Numbered from the stretch's first letter, positions 49,299 to 59,140 are shown. The stretch is 64,000 bases of DNA from Acetobacterium tundrae (GCF_008086615.1 NZ_RXYB01000014.1:1-64000), one strand, 5' to 3'. Notes: generated from the letters alone by a model not told the origin. Made by a program: numbers and translations.

Positions 49299-51665
49299 TT
49301 ATGCAAATACTTTTTTGGCAATATTTGCTCCTTCTCGGGCATCTTTTCCATAATAATCCGCTCCGATAGTTTTAGAATATTCGGGATTCAGGACCGCACC
49401 ACCAACCATGACCAGCGTATTCGGGCAATATCCTTTGATCTCACTAATCATGATTTCCATGTTTTTCACCGTTGTTGTCATTAAAGCGCTAAGTCCTACC
49501 AACCGGATATTTTCTTTTAAAATCACTTCAATAATTGTTTCGGCTTTCACATCCTTGCCTAAATCGATAATTTCATAACCATAATTTTCTAAAATTATTT
49601 TGAGAATATTTTTCCCAATGTCGTGGACGTCCCCTTCCACCGTCGCTAAAATGATTTTTCCCTTTGCGACTTGGATTTTTCCAGCCCTTTTCATGGTATC
49701 TTTGATCACTTCAAACGCCTTTTGAGCGGTTTCTGCTGCGAAAATCAAATTCGGCAAAAAACACTCTCCCGTTTCAAAAGCATCCCCAACGGCATCCAAA
49801 CCGGGAATTATTTCATTATTGATAATATCTAATGGCGCTCTTGTTTCTAGCAGTATCTTCGTTGCCTTTCCCGCCTGATCATCAAGTCCTTCTTCAATGA
49901 TTTCTTTCAGACTTAATGCATCTTTAGTCTTTTCTAAACCCGTCTCTTTTAACGTACTCTCTTTATAAGTATTTGCGTAAGCAATACATTGTCGGTCCAA
50001 TCCCGATAAAGCCCGAAAAGCGTTAATGGTATCCATCATATCTTGATCACTTGGATTCATAATCGGGTTTGTTAATCCCGCCTCCAGAGCCAAGCCCAAA
50101 AATGTGCGATTTAAAAGCTCTCGATTTGGCAGCCCGAAGGAAATATTCGAGACCCCAAGCACCGTCGGAACACCAAGATCATCATGTATTTTTCTGAGCG
50201 CAGCGATTGTTTCTTTTACCTCTGCCTGCTGAGCTGAAGCGGTCAAAGCCAAACAATCCAACAGAATATTTTTCTTGTTTATATCAAATAGCTGTGCACA
50301 ATCAATAATTTTATTGGCAATGGCAACCCGATCTGCTGCTTTTCCGGGGATGCCATTTTCATCCATGGTTAAGCCTAAAACCAGGGCTCCATATTTTTTG
50401 GCAAGGGGAAACAATGCATCCATGGAACTTATTTTTCCATTAACCGAATTAATAATGGCTTTCCCCGGATAACTTCGCAATACCGCTTCTATCACTTCCG
50501 GATTTGATGAATCGATTTGCAGGGGGCAGTCAACCAATCGGCTGACGGTCACCACCGCATTTTTCATCATTTGTATTTCATCGATGCCAGGCAAACCTAA
50601 ATTAATATCCAGGATATGCGCGCCATCCTTTTTTTGATCAATGGCCAATTGTGACAATACCGATAATTCTCCGCGACGAAGAGACTCTTTCAAAACCTCA
50701 TTTGTGGTGGGGTTGATGCTCTCCCCAATCACATGGATATCATTTCCCAATATGACGGTTTTGGTGCTTGATGAAACAAAGCTAAAACCTTTATCTTCAA
50801 CTTCAAAGAGGGGCAAATTCCTGGTTGTTTGAATCATTCTTTCGATATAGGGCGGGGTCGTCCCACAGCACCCACCTAAAACCAATGCCCCCATTTTCGC
50901 TATTTCTACCATGTATCCGGTAAATTCTTCAATATCGATGTCAAATACCGTCTCCCCATTAACCATATGCGGAAGCCCTGCGTTCGGCTCCACCATAATC
51001 GGCACACTGGCATAATGAATAAGATCCTTAATGATCGGCAACATGCCATCTGGTCCGGTGGAACAGTTAATTCCGATCACGTCTGCTCCCAATCCTTCTA
51101 GAATACTCACCACGGTTAACGCATCGGTGCCCGTTAATGTGCGTTTGTTTTCCTGGTAAGTCATCGAAACGATGACCGGCAAATCCGACACTTCTTTAGC
51201 GGCAATCAGCGCCGCCCGAGCCTCGCAGATATCCGTCATTGTTTCAATAACAATCAGATCTGCGCCAGCCGCTTCTCCCACTTCAATGATTTCTTTGAAA
51301 TAATCCACAGCTTCATCAAAGGACACTTCTCCAAAAGTGCCAATAAGGGTACCTAAAGGTCCGATATCGACTGCTACATAATCGGGGTCAAGTTCCTTAG
51401 CATTTTTGACTCCGGCTGATACCAATTGGTTTACCGTAAAATCAGTATTTTTAAGTTTATAGCCATTCACTCCAAACGTATTGGATAATATAATATTTGC
51501 CCCGGCATCGATATATAATTGATGAATTTCTTTGATCACTTCAGGGTGGGTTACATTAAGTACCTCCGGTATCGGCCCGATTATATCCAATTTATCCTGG
51601 AGTAAACTCCCCATTGCGCCATCTAAATAGAGTCGCTTCTTCTTAAGTATTTCTTTTATATTCAC
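49299..51665 (-). CDS. metH: Cobalamin-dependent methionine synthase, short form
   Basis: Methyl transfer from methyltetrahydrofolate to homocysteine; 788 residues. Domains in order: homocysteine S-methyltransferase (about 1-300; zinc cysteines in GINCSTGP and GGCCGTTP), pterin-binding (about 320-560; HVIGESINPT, DINLGLPG), B12 cap and Rossmann domain (about 590-788; EGDVHDIGKN, GLSALMTTT, GGAVL). The C-terminal SAM-dependent reactivation domain of E. coli MetH is absent. The start is GTG at 51665 with AAGGAG upstream; the open frame to 51797 runs through the riboswitch terminator and is rejected. Confidence 0.95.
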   Translation of the reverse strand: MNIKEILKKKRLYLDGAMGSLLQDKLDIIGPIPEVLNVTHPEVIKEIHQLYIDAGANIILSNTFGVNGYKLKNTDFTVNQLVSAGVKNAKELDPDYVAVDIGPLGTLIGTFGEVSFDEAVDYFKEIIEVGEAAGADLIVIETMTDICEARAALIAAKEVSDLPVIVSMTYQENKRTLTGTDALTVVSILEGLGADVIGINCSTGPDGMLPIIKDLIHYASVPIMVEPNAGLPHMVNGETVFDIDIEEFTGYMVEIAKMGALVLGGCCGTTPPYIERMIQTTRNLPLFEVEDKGFSFVSSSTKTVILGNDIHVIGESINPTTNEVLKESLRRGELSVLSQLAIDQKKDGAHILDINLGLPGIDEIQMMKNAVVTVSRLVDCPLQIDSSNPEVIEAVLRSYPGKAIINSVNGKISSMDALFPLAKKYGALVLGLTMDENGIPGKAADRVAIANKIIDCAQLFDINKKNILLDCLALTASAQQAEVKETIAALRKIHDDLGVPTVLGVSNISFGLPNRELLNRTFLGLALEAGLTNPIMNPSDQDMMDTINAFRALSGLDRQCIAYANTYKESTLKETGLEKTKDALSLKEIIEEGLDDQAGKATKILLETRAPLDIINNEIIPGLDAVGDAFETGECFLPNLIFAAETAQKAFEVIKDTMKRAGKIQVAKGKIILATVEGDVHDIGKNILKIILENYGYEIIDLGKDVKAETIIEVILKENIRLVGLSALMTTTVKNMEIMISEIKGYCPNTLVMVGGAVLNPEYSKTIGADYYGKDAREGANIAKKVFA

Positions 51666-51757
51666 TGATTTTATTCTCCTTCTAAAAAATTTTTCAGCAC
51701 GCTTTGCAGGTTCTGTGCGATTACCGGGCATCCATTTAGTGATTGCTTTCTCCCATG

Positions 51758-51785
51758 AAAAAAACCTCGTCGATTCGACGAGGTT
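51758..51785 (-). terminator. Riboswitch-controlled terminator of the metH leader
   Basis: AACCTCGTCGA and TCGACGAGGTT pair around a single base, with TTTTTTT after the stem on the minus strand. It is the OFF element behind the S-box aptamer. Confidence 0.9.
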
Positions 51786-51802
51786 AATGATTTTCATTAA
51801 AC

Positions 51803-51901
51803 CCCATCATTGCGAACTTTCAGAAATTCGCAGGTATTGGCACCATGCTTGCGCTGGTTGCCGGGTTTCATAGGGCCTGTCCCTCCACCTCTCTGGATAG
51901 G
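51803..51901 (-). promoter_or_regulatory. SAM-I (S-box) riboswitch aptamer upstream of metH
   Basis: Same 99-base core as the metK riboswitch, with one base changed in the GCGAA-TTCGC hairpin loop. CCTATC and GATGGG form P1. SAM should block methionine synthesis by ending transcription before metH. Confidence 0.96.
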
Positions 51902-51924
51902 TAAATATTCAATTGTTTTTATGA

Positions 51925-51953
51925 ATGATACACTTCAATTCGATCTTTGTCAA
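51925..51953 (-). promoter_or_regulatory. Promoter of the metH S-box transcript
   Basis: TTGACA (51948-51953), 17-base spacer, TATCAT (51925-51930). The -10 and the TTGAAGTG before it are the same as at the metK promoter. It begins 13 bases after the Rrf2 stop. Confidence 0.85.
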
Positions 51954-51965
51954 GCACTGGATCTT

Positions 51966-52412
51966 TTAAATATAAAACATGAATCCTTGATCTGAACTGT
52001 TTCTTTCTGCTTCTGATACGAGATCTGTTAAGGTAATCTCTTCCAACGTGGATTTGATCGCACTGTCCAATTGATCATAAACGGTGTTTTTCATCGCTGC
52101 CTCTATTTCAGGCGCATTTTTCACGATGGATTCTTCGGTATTTTCAAAAAGAGACGTCTCAACCGCAGACAGTATTTCTAAAACAGTAATTCGATAAGGA
52201 ACGCGTGCTAATTGATAACCGCCATGGGAACCTTTTACAGAGGTTACGATTCCCCCGCGTTTAAGCAAAGAAAAAACCTGTTCCAAATATATTTTTGAGA
52301 TGCCAAGTTTATCTGAAATGCTTATCAGAGTCACGTATTCATTTTTATTATAACATTGAGCCATGTTCGTTGTTGCCGCCAGCGCATACCGCCCTTTTGC
52401 TGATATTCTCAT
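51966..52412 (-). CDS. Rrf2 family regulator, CymR-like
   Basis: Winged-helix regulator of 148 residues. MRISAKGRYALAATTNMAQ, ISDKLGISKIYLEQVFSLLKRGGIVTSVKGSHGGYQLAR and the following helix are typical of Rrf2 proteins. The three cluster cysteines of IscR are missing (only one Cys, in AQCYNK), which fits the CymR type that senses cysteine status through cysteine synthase. GGAG precedes the ATG at 52412. Its place between metH and yezD supports a role in sulfur control, by inference. Confidence 0.88.
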   Translation of the reverse strand: MRISAKGRYALAATTNMAQCYNKNEYVTLISISDKLGISKIYLEQVFSLLKRGGIVTSVKGSHGGYQLARVPYRITVLEILSAVETSLFENTEESIVKNAPEIEAAMKNTVYDQLDSAIKSTLEEITLTDLVSEAERNSSDQGFMFYI

Positions 52413-52449
52413 ATTAACACTCCATTTCATACATCATAAGTATGTAATC

Positions 52450-52478
52450 ATAATAAATGAAATCAGGCAGATTGTCAA
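52450..52478 (-). promoter_or_regulatory. Promoter of the Rrf2 gene
   Basis: TTGACA (52473-52478), 17-base spacer and TATTAT (52450-52455). The inverted repeat CATAC-N7-GTATG just downstream (about 52427-52443) could be an autoregulatory operator. Confidence 0.75.
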
Positions 52479-52659
52479 GTACGTATATCCACTCTCAATT
52501 GTTTCTATTTTTATATGTTTTTTTATTTTTTACATATTTTTAATAATATCTCTGCCCTTATAAATGTAGCACACATCTTTCATCAATAACCTTAAGCACA
52601 TTAATCAGATTATTTCTTATCATTCTTATTTTACGATATCCGGTTTGTACTTTTTTAGT

Positions 52660-52821
52660 TTATTTCATTCTGATCTTTTCATTTTTTTCAATCTGCAGGA
52701 TCTTCCCATCCTGTATGATCACCGTGACTGAACCATATTGGATTTTTTCTAAAAATTCAATTATTTTTTTTAAATCCCGTTCTTGAACAAAATTCTTTTG
52801 TTTATTATGATTCTCCTCCAA
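52660..52821 (-). CDS. YezD family (DUF2292) small protein
   Basis: A 53-residue protein read directly from the DNA. The second half, EKIQYGSVTVIIQDGKILQI followed by EKNEKIRMK, is the YezD/DUF2292 signature. The start is TTG with AAGGAGG six bases upstream. The family is often found beside sulfur assimilation genes; its molecular role is unknown. Here it stands between the Rrf2 regulator and the homocysteine operon, with its own promoter. Confidence 0.87.
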   Translation of the reverse strand: MEENHNKQKNFVQERDLKKIIEFLEKIQYGSVTVIIQDGKILQIEKNEKIRMK

Positions 52822-52838
52822 TATGTTCCTCCTTTTAT

Positions 52839-52861
52839 ATTCATATATTTAATATATGAAT
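52839..52861 (-). promoter_or_regulatory. Perfect 23-bp palindrome in the yezD leader
   Basis: ATTCATATAT and ATATATGAAT flank TTA, lying between the yezD promoter and its ribosome-binding site. It could be an operator for the nearby Rrf2 protein or a weak RNA hairpin. Confidence 0.55.
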
Positions 52862-52877
52862 AGTATGCTTTTTTATA

Positions 52878-52906
52878 AAGATACCTTATAATATCTTCTT
52901 TGTCAA
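52878..52906 (-). promoter_or_regulatory. yezD promoter
   Basis: TTGACA (52901-52906), 17-base spacer and TATCTT (52878-52883). Confidence 0.75.
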
Positions 52907-52927
52907 TTTTTTTTTACAAAATCACTA

Positions 52928-52970
52928 AAAAAAGTTATTAAACCACACACCGTGATTTAATAACTTTTTT
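52928..52970 (-). terminator. Terminator after the homocysteine operon
   Basis: AAAAAAGTTATTAAA (52928-52942) and TTTAATAACTTTTTT (52956-52970) pair perfectly. The A/T-rich ends give T-runs on both strands; it ends the minus-strand operon 20 bases after its last stop. Confidence 0.8.
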
Positions 52971-52990
52971 AAATCTTTTTTAATTTATTA

Positions 52991-53722
52991 TTAGCACAAT
53001 TCAATTTCTCCCCAGGCCCCAAGCTGATCCTCAATGAGAATAAGCACTCCAAGTATCCCGGGAATTTTGTTTACCCATTCAATCCCTTTGGCCACATCTT
53101 CCGGTTTTTTTATGCGGTTGCAAAGAGCCGTCGCTGTTGCATCCGCCAATGGGATATTTTCACTGAGAACCGTTACGGCATCAGCCTTTCCAAAGCTTAG
53201 GGAATGCCCCATCACCCCTGAAGAGGTGCAAATCCCCAAAGCCTTTTCGCGCGGATTTATTTTTAAACTAAGATCCTGAAACTGAGAATTTCCGGTATGA
53301 ATAGCGATCCGGCGGGTCTTACTTGTCTTGATTAAAAGATCCCCCCCATTTTCCACAATAATTTCTTTAGAATAGGGTTTCAATCGTTTCCCGACATATT
53401 TTGATACCGCACCTGCAACTGCCGCCATTGGGCCAACACCAGTCATAATTCCGGCCGCCAGCATGTCTGTAACAATCGGAACAGCCAATCGATCCGACTT
53501 AAGCGGTATCAGCGATTCGATAAAATTCGGATGTGTGATGTTATAGTCGAAAATGGCTTTTCGAAGCTGTTGAACCTCTTTTAAAACAAGCTGAGATAAC
53601 AGCGGCTGATTTGCTTTTCCATCAATACCGATAAAAAGGTCGGATTCGAATTCGAGGACCTGGAAATATTCCAGGTCCTCGGATTTCATTTGCTTTCGAT
53701 AAGTTCGTTCTTCATATGCCAT
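52991..53722 (-). CDS. UPF0280 (COG2122) protein, ApbE-like
   Basis: A 243-residue protein of the UPF0280 family: YEERTYRKQ at the start, then MLAAGIMTGVGPMAAVAGAVSKYVG, IVENGGDLLI and GICTSSGVMGHSLSFGKADAVTVL, which resemble the ApbE flavin-transferase fold. ATG at 53722, four bases after the preceding stop, matches the family start; 53740 is an alternative. In methanogens a COG2122 gene is linked with DUF39 and NIL-ferredoxin genes in homocysteine formation. Confidence 0.88.
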   Translation of the reverse strand: MAYEERTYRKQMKSEDLEYFQVLEFESDLFIGIDGKANQPLLSQLVLKEVQQLRKAIFDYNITHPNFIESLIPLKSDRLAVPIVTDMLAAGIMTGVGPMAAVAGAVSKYVGKRLKPYSKEIIVENGGDLLIKTSKTRRIAIHTGNSQFQDLSLKINPREKALGICTSSGVMGHSLSFGKADAVTVLSENIPLADATATALCNRIKKPEDVAKGIEWVNKIPGILGVLILIEDQLGAWGEIELC

Positions 53723-53726
53723 ATGA

Positions 53727-54131
53727 TCACATGACGGCATGAATCGCCCGCATTGGACAGGCTTTCACGCATAGCATACACTCAAGACATTTGTCTTCAT
53801 GATGGATCAATGACCAGTTTTCATCCATTTCAAGGGCATTGACTGCACAAACAGCCGTACAGGCGCCACACGAAATACATTTCTTTTCATCAACGACTAC
53901 CATCGACTGGACTTCTTTGACCCCAATTTGGTTTTCCCGAAGAAAAACGATTCCGGCATTAAGATCGTTCGCCTCGCCTCTAATCTCCAGCAGAAGCGTT
54001 CCTTTGATATTATCATCAATCAGCGCTTTAAGAATGCTAAAATCAAGATTATAGGTTTTTATTAATTCCATCGCCATTGGCTTGCCTGTGGCCACTTTAG
54101 GAAAGGATAGCAATATTTTTTTTGTGATCAT
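53727..54131 (-). CDS. NIL-domain ferredoxin (homocysteine synthesis)
   Basis: A 134-residue protein. The NIL domain fills residues 1-75, followed by two [4Fe-4S] motifs, CISCGACTAVC and CLECMLCVKAC. The start overlaps the DUF39 stop (ATGA), so the two are made together. The archaeal counterpart works with DUF39 in adding sulfide sulfur to aspartate semialdehyde; the iron-sulfur clusters presumably feed electrons or sulfur. Confidence 0.92.
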   Translation of the reverse strand: MITKKILLSFPKVATGKPMAMELIKTYNLDFSILKALIDDNIKGTLLLEIRGEANDLNAGIVFLRENQIGVKEVQSMVVVDEKKCISCGACTAVCAVNALEMDENWSLIHHEDKCLECMLCVKACPMRAIHAVM

Positions 54132-55294
54132 CGCGATTCTCCTTCCTTTATTTCAAGTCCTTTCAAGGCATTCCCCATGGGAAATGCTTGAATCGGTTCC
54201 TGAAGGAAAAATCCGCCCTTTTTAATCCAGTGATTAAGCTCTAAAGCAATTTCTCTTGCTACTTTCAAACTCGACATCGGTGATGTTTTAATAATTTTTC
54301 CATTAATGTCCACCGATCCGCTTCTCAGTTCAGCATAACTCACTTTTTTCAGGATTGGATGCCCACCTTTAGAAACACTATAGTCGAGCACATTCGTGTG
54401 AAGGTCTTTATTTTCAACCGACACGAAGGACATCATTTCTTCATTTAATATTGGAATCGGAATCCCAACGCCGACAAACATCGATGTTCCGTACTTTTCA
54501 TACACCGCTCCTCGGATATATTCAGGATTCATCTCCTTCATATTGCCAATCAAGGCTAGTGTCGCCCCTGGTGTCGTCGGGTATCCTTTTTCATCCCTTT
54601 CGCAGGCGGTATTAAATTGAGTGCCCATCCAGGAGACGTATCCCTGAGCCCCGCCCAGAAAAATCCGGGTACCCATACCGATTGTTTTTAATAACGGGTC
54701 ATTAAGGAGTGGACTTAATTCTCCAGCGGTACTGTAGGTGATATTCCCCATGTTGGGTTGCAAAATCCCCATATAAGTGTAGATTCGTTTGCTGGATGTA
54801 TTGATGGCCGCATTGTAATTCTGGTAACAGTTTCTGGGATTAAATAAATAAGCTTCATTTAAATCAGCCAGGGTCACCCAGGTGTCGATTTCTTTTCGGG
54901 GATAGCAGTCGGTTCCCTGGGATTTCGCTACTAAATGCACCTCTTTCCCGGCAATCAAATCATTGATAACATGAGCTCCGCCATATTCTATTCCTCTGTC
55001 GTTAGATGGCTGAGTGGCGCCTAAATAAGTATCGACTGCAGCTAAACCGCCGCTTGCTACAACTCCATTTAAGGTGATCTCAGCCATCCGAATGGGGGGA
55101 TCAGAATGGCCGAAATTAAGGAATGCCCCTGAGGAACACATGGGACCAAAGGTAGCCGTGGTCACGACATCCACATAATCTGCCGCTTCTTTAACGCCCC
55201 GTTTTTTTACAATATCAATTACTTCTTCTGCCGTTACTACGACAGCTTCGCCTTTTGCGATTTTCTCATTTATTTCTTGATAGGTTTTTGCCAT
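54128..55294 (-). CDS. DUF39 (COG1900) homocysteine biosynthesis protein
   Basis: A 388-residue protein of the COG1900 family. Two cysteines stand out: Cys53 in FGPMCSSGAFLNFGH and Cys130 in GTDCYPRKE. From memory, two conserved cysteines at matching places (about 54 and 131) are needed in the Methanosarcina protein. GGAGGGG precedes the ATG at 55294. It lacks the C-terminal CBS domains of some archaeal forms. Together with the two genes behind it, it should make homocysteine from aspartate semialdehyde and sulfide. Confidence 0.92.
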   Translation of the reverse strand: MAKTYQEINEKIAKGEAVVVTAEEVIDIVKKRGVKEAADYVDVVTTATFGPMCSSGAFLNFGHSDPPIRMAEITLNGVVASGGLAAVDTYLGATQPSNDRGIEYGGAHVINDLIAGKEVHLVAKSQGTDCYPRKEIDTWVTLADLNEAYLFNPRNCYQNYNAAINTSSKRIYTYMGILQPNMGNITYSTAGELSPLLNDPLLKTIGMGTRIFLGGAQGYVSWMGTQFNTACERDEKGYPTTPGATLALIGNMKEMNPEYIRGAVYEKYGTSMFVGVGIPIPILNEEMMSFVSVENKDLHTNVLDYSVSKGGHPILKKVSYAELRSGSVDINGKIIKTSPMSSLKVAREIALELNHWIKKGGFFLQEPIQAFPMGNALKGLEIKEGESR

Positions 55295-55345
55295 TTTCCC
55301 CTCCAAAATTCTTCATGTTTACCAAACCGACGCTACCCGGTTGTC

Positions 55346-56441
55346 TCAAACAACCATTGTATTGAGATAAGCATTCATAAAACTATCCAGCTCACCATCC
55401 ATGACACTTGCTACATTTCCGATTTCCACATTTGTTCGATGGTCCTTAACCATCGTATAGGGATGAAATACATAAGAACGAATTTGGCTACCCCAGGCAA
55501 TTTGACTATAATCCCCTTTAATGTCCTCAAGCCGATCCATTTTTTCCTGTTCCAAAATTTCCACAAGCTTACCTTTTAACATGCCCATGGCCACTTCCTT
55601 ATTCTGATGCTGGGATCGCTCATTTTGACATTGAACCACAATTCCAGTTTTAAGATGAGTAATTCGTATCGCAGAATCCGTTTTATTGATATGTTGTCCG
55701 CCAGCCCCACTGGCTCGAAAAGTATCAATCCGGATATCGTCAGGCAGTATCTCTATTTCAACGGTATCATCGACCTCAGGAGAAACATCCAGTGATGCAA
55801 AGGATGTATGCCGACGACCGGATGAATCAAAAGGAGAAATTCTCACCAGGCGATGCACACCACGCTCTGTTTTTAAATAACCGTAAGCATTCACCCCTTC
55901 AATCAGCAGGGTAACGCTTTTTATTCCGGCAACATCACCAGGCTGAAGATCCAGGGTTTTTACTTTGTACCCTTTTTTTTCTGCCCAGCGAGTATACATC
56001 CGCAGCAGCATTTCCGCCCAATCCTGGGACTCCGTTCCGCCTGCTCCGGGATGAAGAGAAATAATTGCATTATTGCTGTCATATTCTCCGGAAAGAAGGG
56101 TCTCAACGCGAAAGCGATCTAATTTTTCACTAAGCTCATTGATGGCTTCTGCAAACCCTTCCAACTGCTCCCCTTCTTCCACCAATTCAAGCATGACAAG
56201 AACATCGTCCAGCGACTCCGCAAGGGCATTGTACTGATCGACTTTTAACTTTATTAATTTTAATTCCTTTAAAACAATTTGAGCGCTTTTTTGATCATTC
56301 CAAAAATCAGCGCTTTCTGTTTTCTTTTGCAGTTCTTCTATTTGACCAACCAGTTTGGGTAAGTCAAAGGGAATCCCCCAATTCTTTTAGTTTTATTTCC
56401 ATTGCATTAATGATTTGTTTTTCTTCATACAAATCGATCAC
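55346..56441 (-). CDS. prfB: Peptide chain release factor 2 with programmed +1 frameshift
   Basis: Releases peptides at UGA and UAA. The first 25 codons run from GTG at 56441 to CTT, then a UGA at 56366-56364. A +1 shift at CTTTGAC continues with DLPKLVGQIEEL and on through the long frame, giving about 364 residues. GGGGGA stands a few bases before the shift site as the stimulating SD-like element. RF2 motifs are SPF (RISPFDSSGRRHTS) and GGQ (ASGAGGQHINKTDSA). AAGGAA lies nine bases before the GTG. It follows secA by 54 bases. Confidence 0.95.
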
Positions 56442-56495
56442 AACGATCACTTCCTTCCCGTTTTATACTCATTGTTTACCAGCTAAACGATACGC

Positions 56496-59003
56496 TTAAG
56501 CGCCGCAGCATTTTTTATATTTTTTACCACTTCCGCAAGGGCAGGGATCGTTACGCCCCACTTTATTATGCGCCGTGGCTGATCCAACCGGTTTTCCTTC
56601 AATTTCATTTTCATTTGTTTTCATCTGACTGAAATCAACTGTTTTGTTTGTTTCTTCAGCCGGAACTACTTTGATATTTAAATTAAAGAGATATTTGACT
56701 GTATCTTCTTGAATTCTTAAGACCATGTCATCAAAAAGATCAAATCCCTCTTTTGTATATTCTTTGACTGGATCTCTTTGTCCATAAGCTCTAAGACCAA
56801 TTCCCTGTTTGAGCTGATCCATATTATCAATATGTTCCATCCAGGCAGCATCAACACTGCGAAGAAGAATCATGCGTTCAATATTCTGAAGCTGCTCGAG
56901 CCCTAAAAGTTCCTTCTTTTCGTCTAAAACTTTTCGGCCTTCTGCCAGAATGGTTTCTACCAATACTTCCCGGTTTTCTGGTTTTTCAGGAAGGACCAGG
57001 CGGTCTTTGGGAAGTACATTTGTCTCAAGATGCTTAGTTAATCCTTCCAAATCCCAGTCATCATAATATTCGCCTTCGCTGGTGAATGAATTGACATAGG
57101 CACTAATCAGGGTTTCTGTCATACTCCAGATTTCGTTTTCCATATCTTTTCCATCAATAACTTCCTGACGTTGTTGATAAATAATTTCTCGCTGACGGTT
57201 CATGACATTATCGTATTGAAGAACATGTTTTCTGATGTCGAAGTTGCGACCTTCCACCCGTTTCTGAGAATTTTCAATTCCTCTGGTCAGCATTTTATTT
57301 TCGATGGGCGTTTCTTCATCCATTCCCAGCGTTTCAATCATACCCTGAATTTTTTCAGATCCAAAAACACGCATGAGATCATCTTCTAATGATACAAAGA
57401 ATTGTGATGATCCGGGATCGCCTTGACGTCCAGCACGGCCGCGAAGCTGATTATCAATTCGGCGACTTTCATGACGTTCCGTTCCGAGAATATGCAATCC
57501 ACCGACATCTGTAACCCCGTCCCCCAGGACAATATCCGTTCCACGTCCAGCCATGTTGGTAGAAATCGTCACGGCGTTCATTTGTCCGGCGTTGGCAACA
57601 ATTTCGGCTTCTTTTTCAAGATGTTTTGCATTAAGAACATTGTGCTTGATCCCTGATCGCTTCAGGTAACCGCTGAGCAGCTCGGATTTTTCAATTGAAA
57701 TTGTACCAATTAGAATCGGTTGTCCGGTTGCATGGCGTTTCTTGACGTCTTCCGTAACGGCCAGGAATTTTCCTTTTTCGCTTTTATAGATCAGATCATT
57801 CAGATCCCGTCTGATCAATGGTTTATTCGTAGGAATGGTGATAACATTGAGGTTGTAAATCGTCTGGAACTCATCTTCTTCTGTTTTGGCAGTCCCGGTC
57901 ATACCGGAAAGCTTTTTGAACATTCTGAAGTAATTTTGGAACGTTACTGTCGCCAGTGTTTTTGATTCCCGATTAACTTTTACGTTTTCCTTTGCTTCAA
58001 TGGCTTGGTGCAAACCGTTGGAATAGCGACGCCCCGGCATTAATCGTCCGGTAAATTCGTCAACAATAATGATTTCGCCATCTTTTATCACATAATCTTT
58101 ATCTTTTGACATTAATGTGTTGGCATGAAGCGCCTGGTTAAGATTATGAGCGATTTCCATATTTTCCATGTCGGCCAGATTCGTCAGATTGAAATATGTT
58201 TCTGCCTTGACAATTCCCTCATCCGATAACATGACCGATTTTGCCTTTTCATCTTTGATGTAGTCATCTTCTTTTAGGGTTTTTACAAAGCTATTGGCTA
58301 AAGCATACAGCTTGGTACTTTTATCGCCACTGCCGGAGATAATAAGCGGTGTTCTCGCTTCATCGACTAAAACACTGTCGACTTCATCGATAATGGCATA
58401 GTTTAATTCCCGTTGAACCTGCTGAACTTTAGTGCCCGCCATATTATCTCGCAGATAATCAAACCCAAATTCATTATTGGTTCCATACACAATATCACAG
58501 GAATAAGCATCGTTTTTTTCCTGGAATGACAAACCATGAACAACAAGACCGACTCTCAGGCCTAAAAATTCATGCAGTTTTCCCATCCACTCGCTATCTC
58601 TTTTGGCGAGGTAATCATTGACGGTAACAATATATACCCCATGTCCATTCAATGCATTAAGGTAGGCTGGCAATGTTGACACCAGAGTTTTTCCTTCCCC
58701 AGTTTTCATTTCTGCAATGTTTCCCTCATGCAATGCCATTCCGCCAAGCAGCTGTACCGGAAAATGCTTCATCCCAAGTACTCGGTCTCCGGCTTCACGG
58801 ACCGTTGCAAAAGCTTCTACCAACAAATCATCCAGGTCTTCTCCCTGGGCAAGACGTTCTCTGAGTATCAGCGTTTGGCCCTTTAATTCATCATCGCTCA
58901 TCGCTGCATAATGACTCTCAAGTGCTACGATCTGATCCACTTTTTTTTGCATGTGTTTTAATTCTTTTCTGTTACTATCAAATATCTGGTCTAAAATTCC
59001 CAA
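56496..59003 (-). CDS. secA: Preprotein translocase ATPase SecA
   Basis: Motor for Sec protein export, 835 residues. Visible motifs are [20 protein letters not shown] (Walker A), [21 protein letters not shown] (Walker B), [13 protein letters not shown] and [13 protein letters not shown] (helicase motifs V and VI) and the zinc tail [16 protein letters not shown] that contacts SecB or ribosomes. The gene lies upstream of prfB and downstream of hpf, a common clostridial order. Confidence 0.98.
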   Translation of the reverse strand: MGILDQIFDSNRKELKHMQKKVDQIVALESHYAAMSDDELKGQTLILRERLAQGEDLDDLLVEAFATVREAGDRVLGMKHFPVQLLGGMALHEGNIAEMKTGEGKTLVSTLPAYLNALNGHGVYIVTVNDYLAKRDSEWMGKLHEFLGLRVGLVVHGLSFQEKNDAYSCDIVYGTNNEFGFDYLRDNMAGTKVQQVQRELNYAIIDEVDSVLVDEARTPLIISGSGDKSTKLYALANSFVKTLKEDDYIKDEKAKSVMLSDEGIVKAETYFNLTNLADMENMEIAHNLNQALHANTLMSKDKDYVIKDGEIIIVDEFTGRLMPGRRYSNGLHQAIEAKENVKVNRESKTLATVTFQNYFRMFKKLSGMTGTAKTEEDEFQTIYNLNVITIPTNKPLIRRDLNDLIYKSEKGKFLAVTEDVKKRHATGQPILIGTISIEKSELLSGYLKRSGIKHNVLNAKHLEKEAEIVANAGQMNAVTISTNMAGRGTDIVLGDGVTDVGGLHILGTERHESRRIDNQLRGRAGRQGDPGSSQFFVSLEDDLMRVFGSEKIQGMIETLGMDEETPIENKMLTRGIENSQKRVEGRNFDIRKHVLQYDNVMNRQREIIYQQRQEVIDGKDMENEIWSMTETLISAYVNSFTSEGEYYDDWDLEGLTKHLETNVLPKDRLVLPEKPENREVLVETILAEGRKVLDEKKELLGLEQLQNIERMILLRSVDAAWMEHIDNMDQLKQGIGLRAYGQRDPVKEYTKEGFDLFDDMVLRIQEDTVKYLFNLNIKVVPAEETNKTVDFSQMKTNENEIEGKPVGSATAHNKVGRNDPCPCGSGKKYKKCCGA

Positions 59004-59103
59004 TCTATTCTCTCCTTCTTAACTTTCTGTCAAATAATCATATATTTTAACAATACACTAATCTTCATTATAACATACTCCCTTAAATGATACTTTATAA
59101 AAT

Positions 59104-59140
59104 TTAAAAAGGGACTGTATTTTTTTATATACAGTCCCCA
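59104..59140 (-). terminator. Terminator after the DUF5317 gene
   Basis: GGGACTGTAT (59111-59120) pairs with ATACAGTCCC (59129-59138), and the minus strand continues TTTTTAAATTT. Confidence 0.85.

Noticed and set aside
51666-51797. N-terminal extension of the metH frame
   Set aside because: It runs through the riboswitch terminator, has no homology to MetH, and a GTG with AAGGAG stands at 51665.
55346-56194. prfB as a 282-aa gene starting at 56194
   Set aside because: The missing N-terminus is encoded upstream and joined by a +1 frameshift at CTTTGAC.
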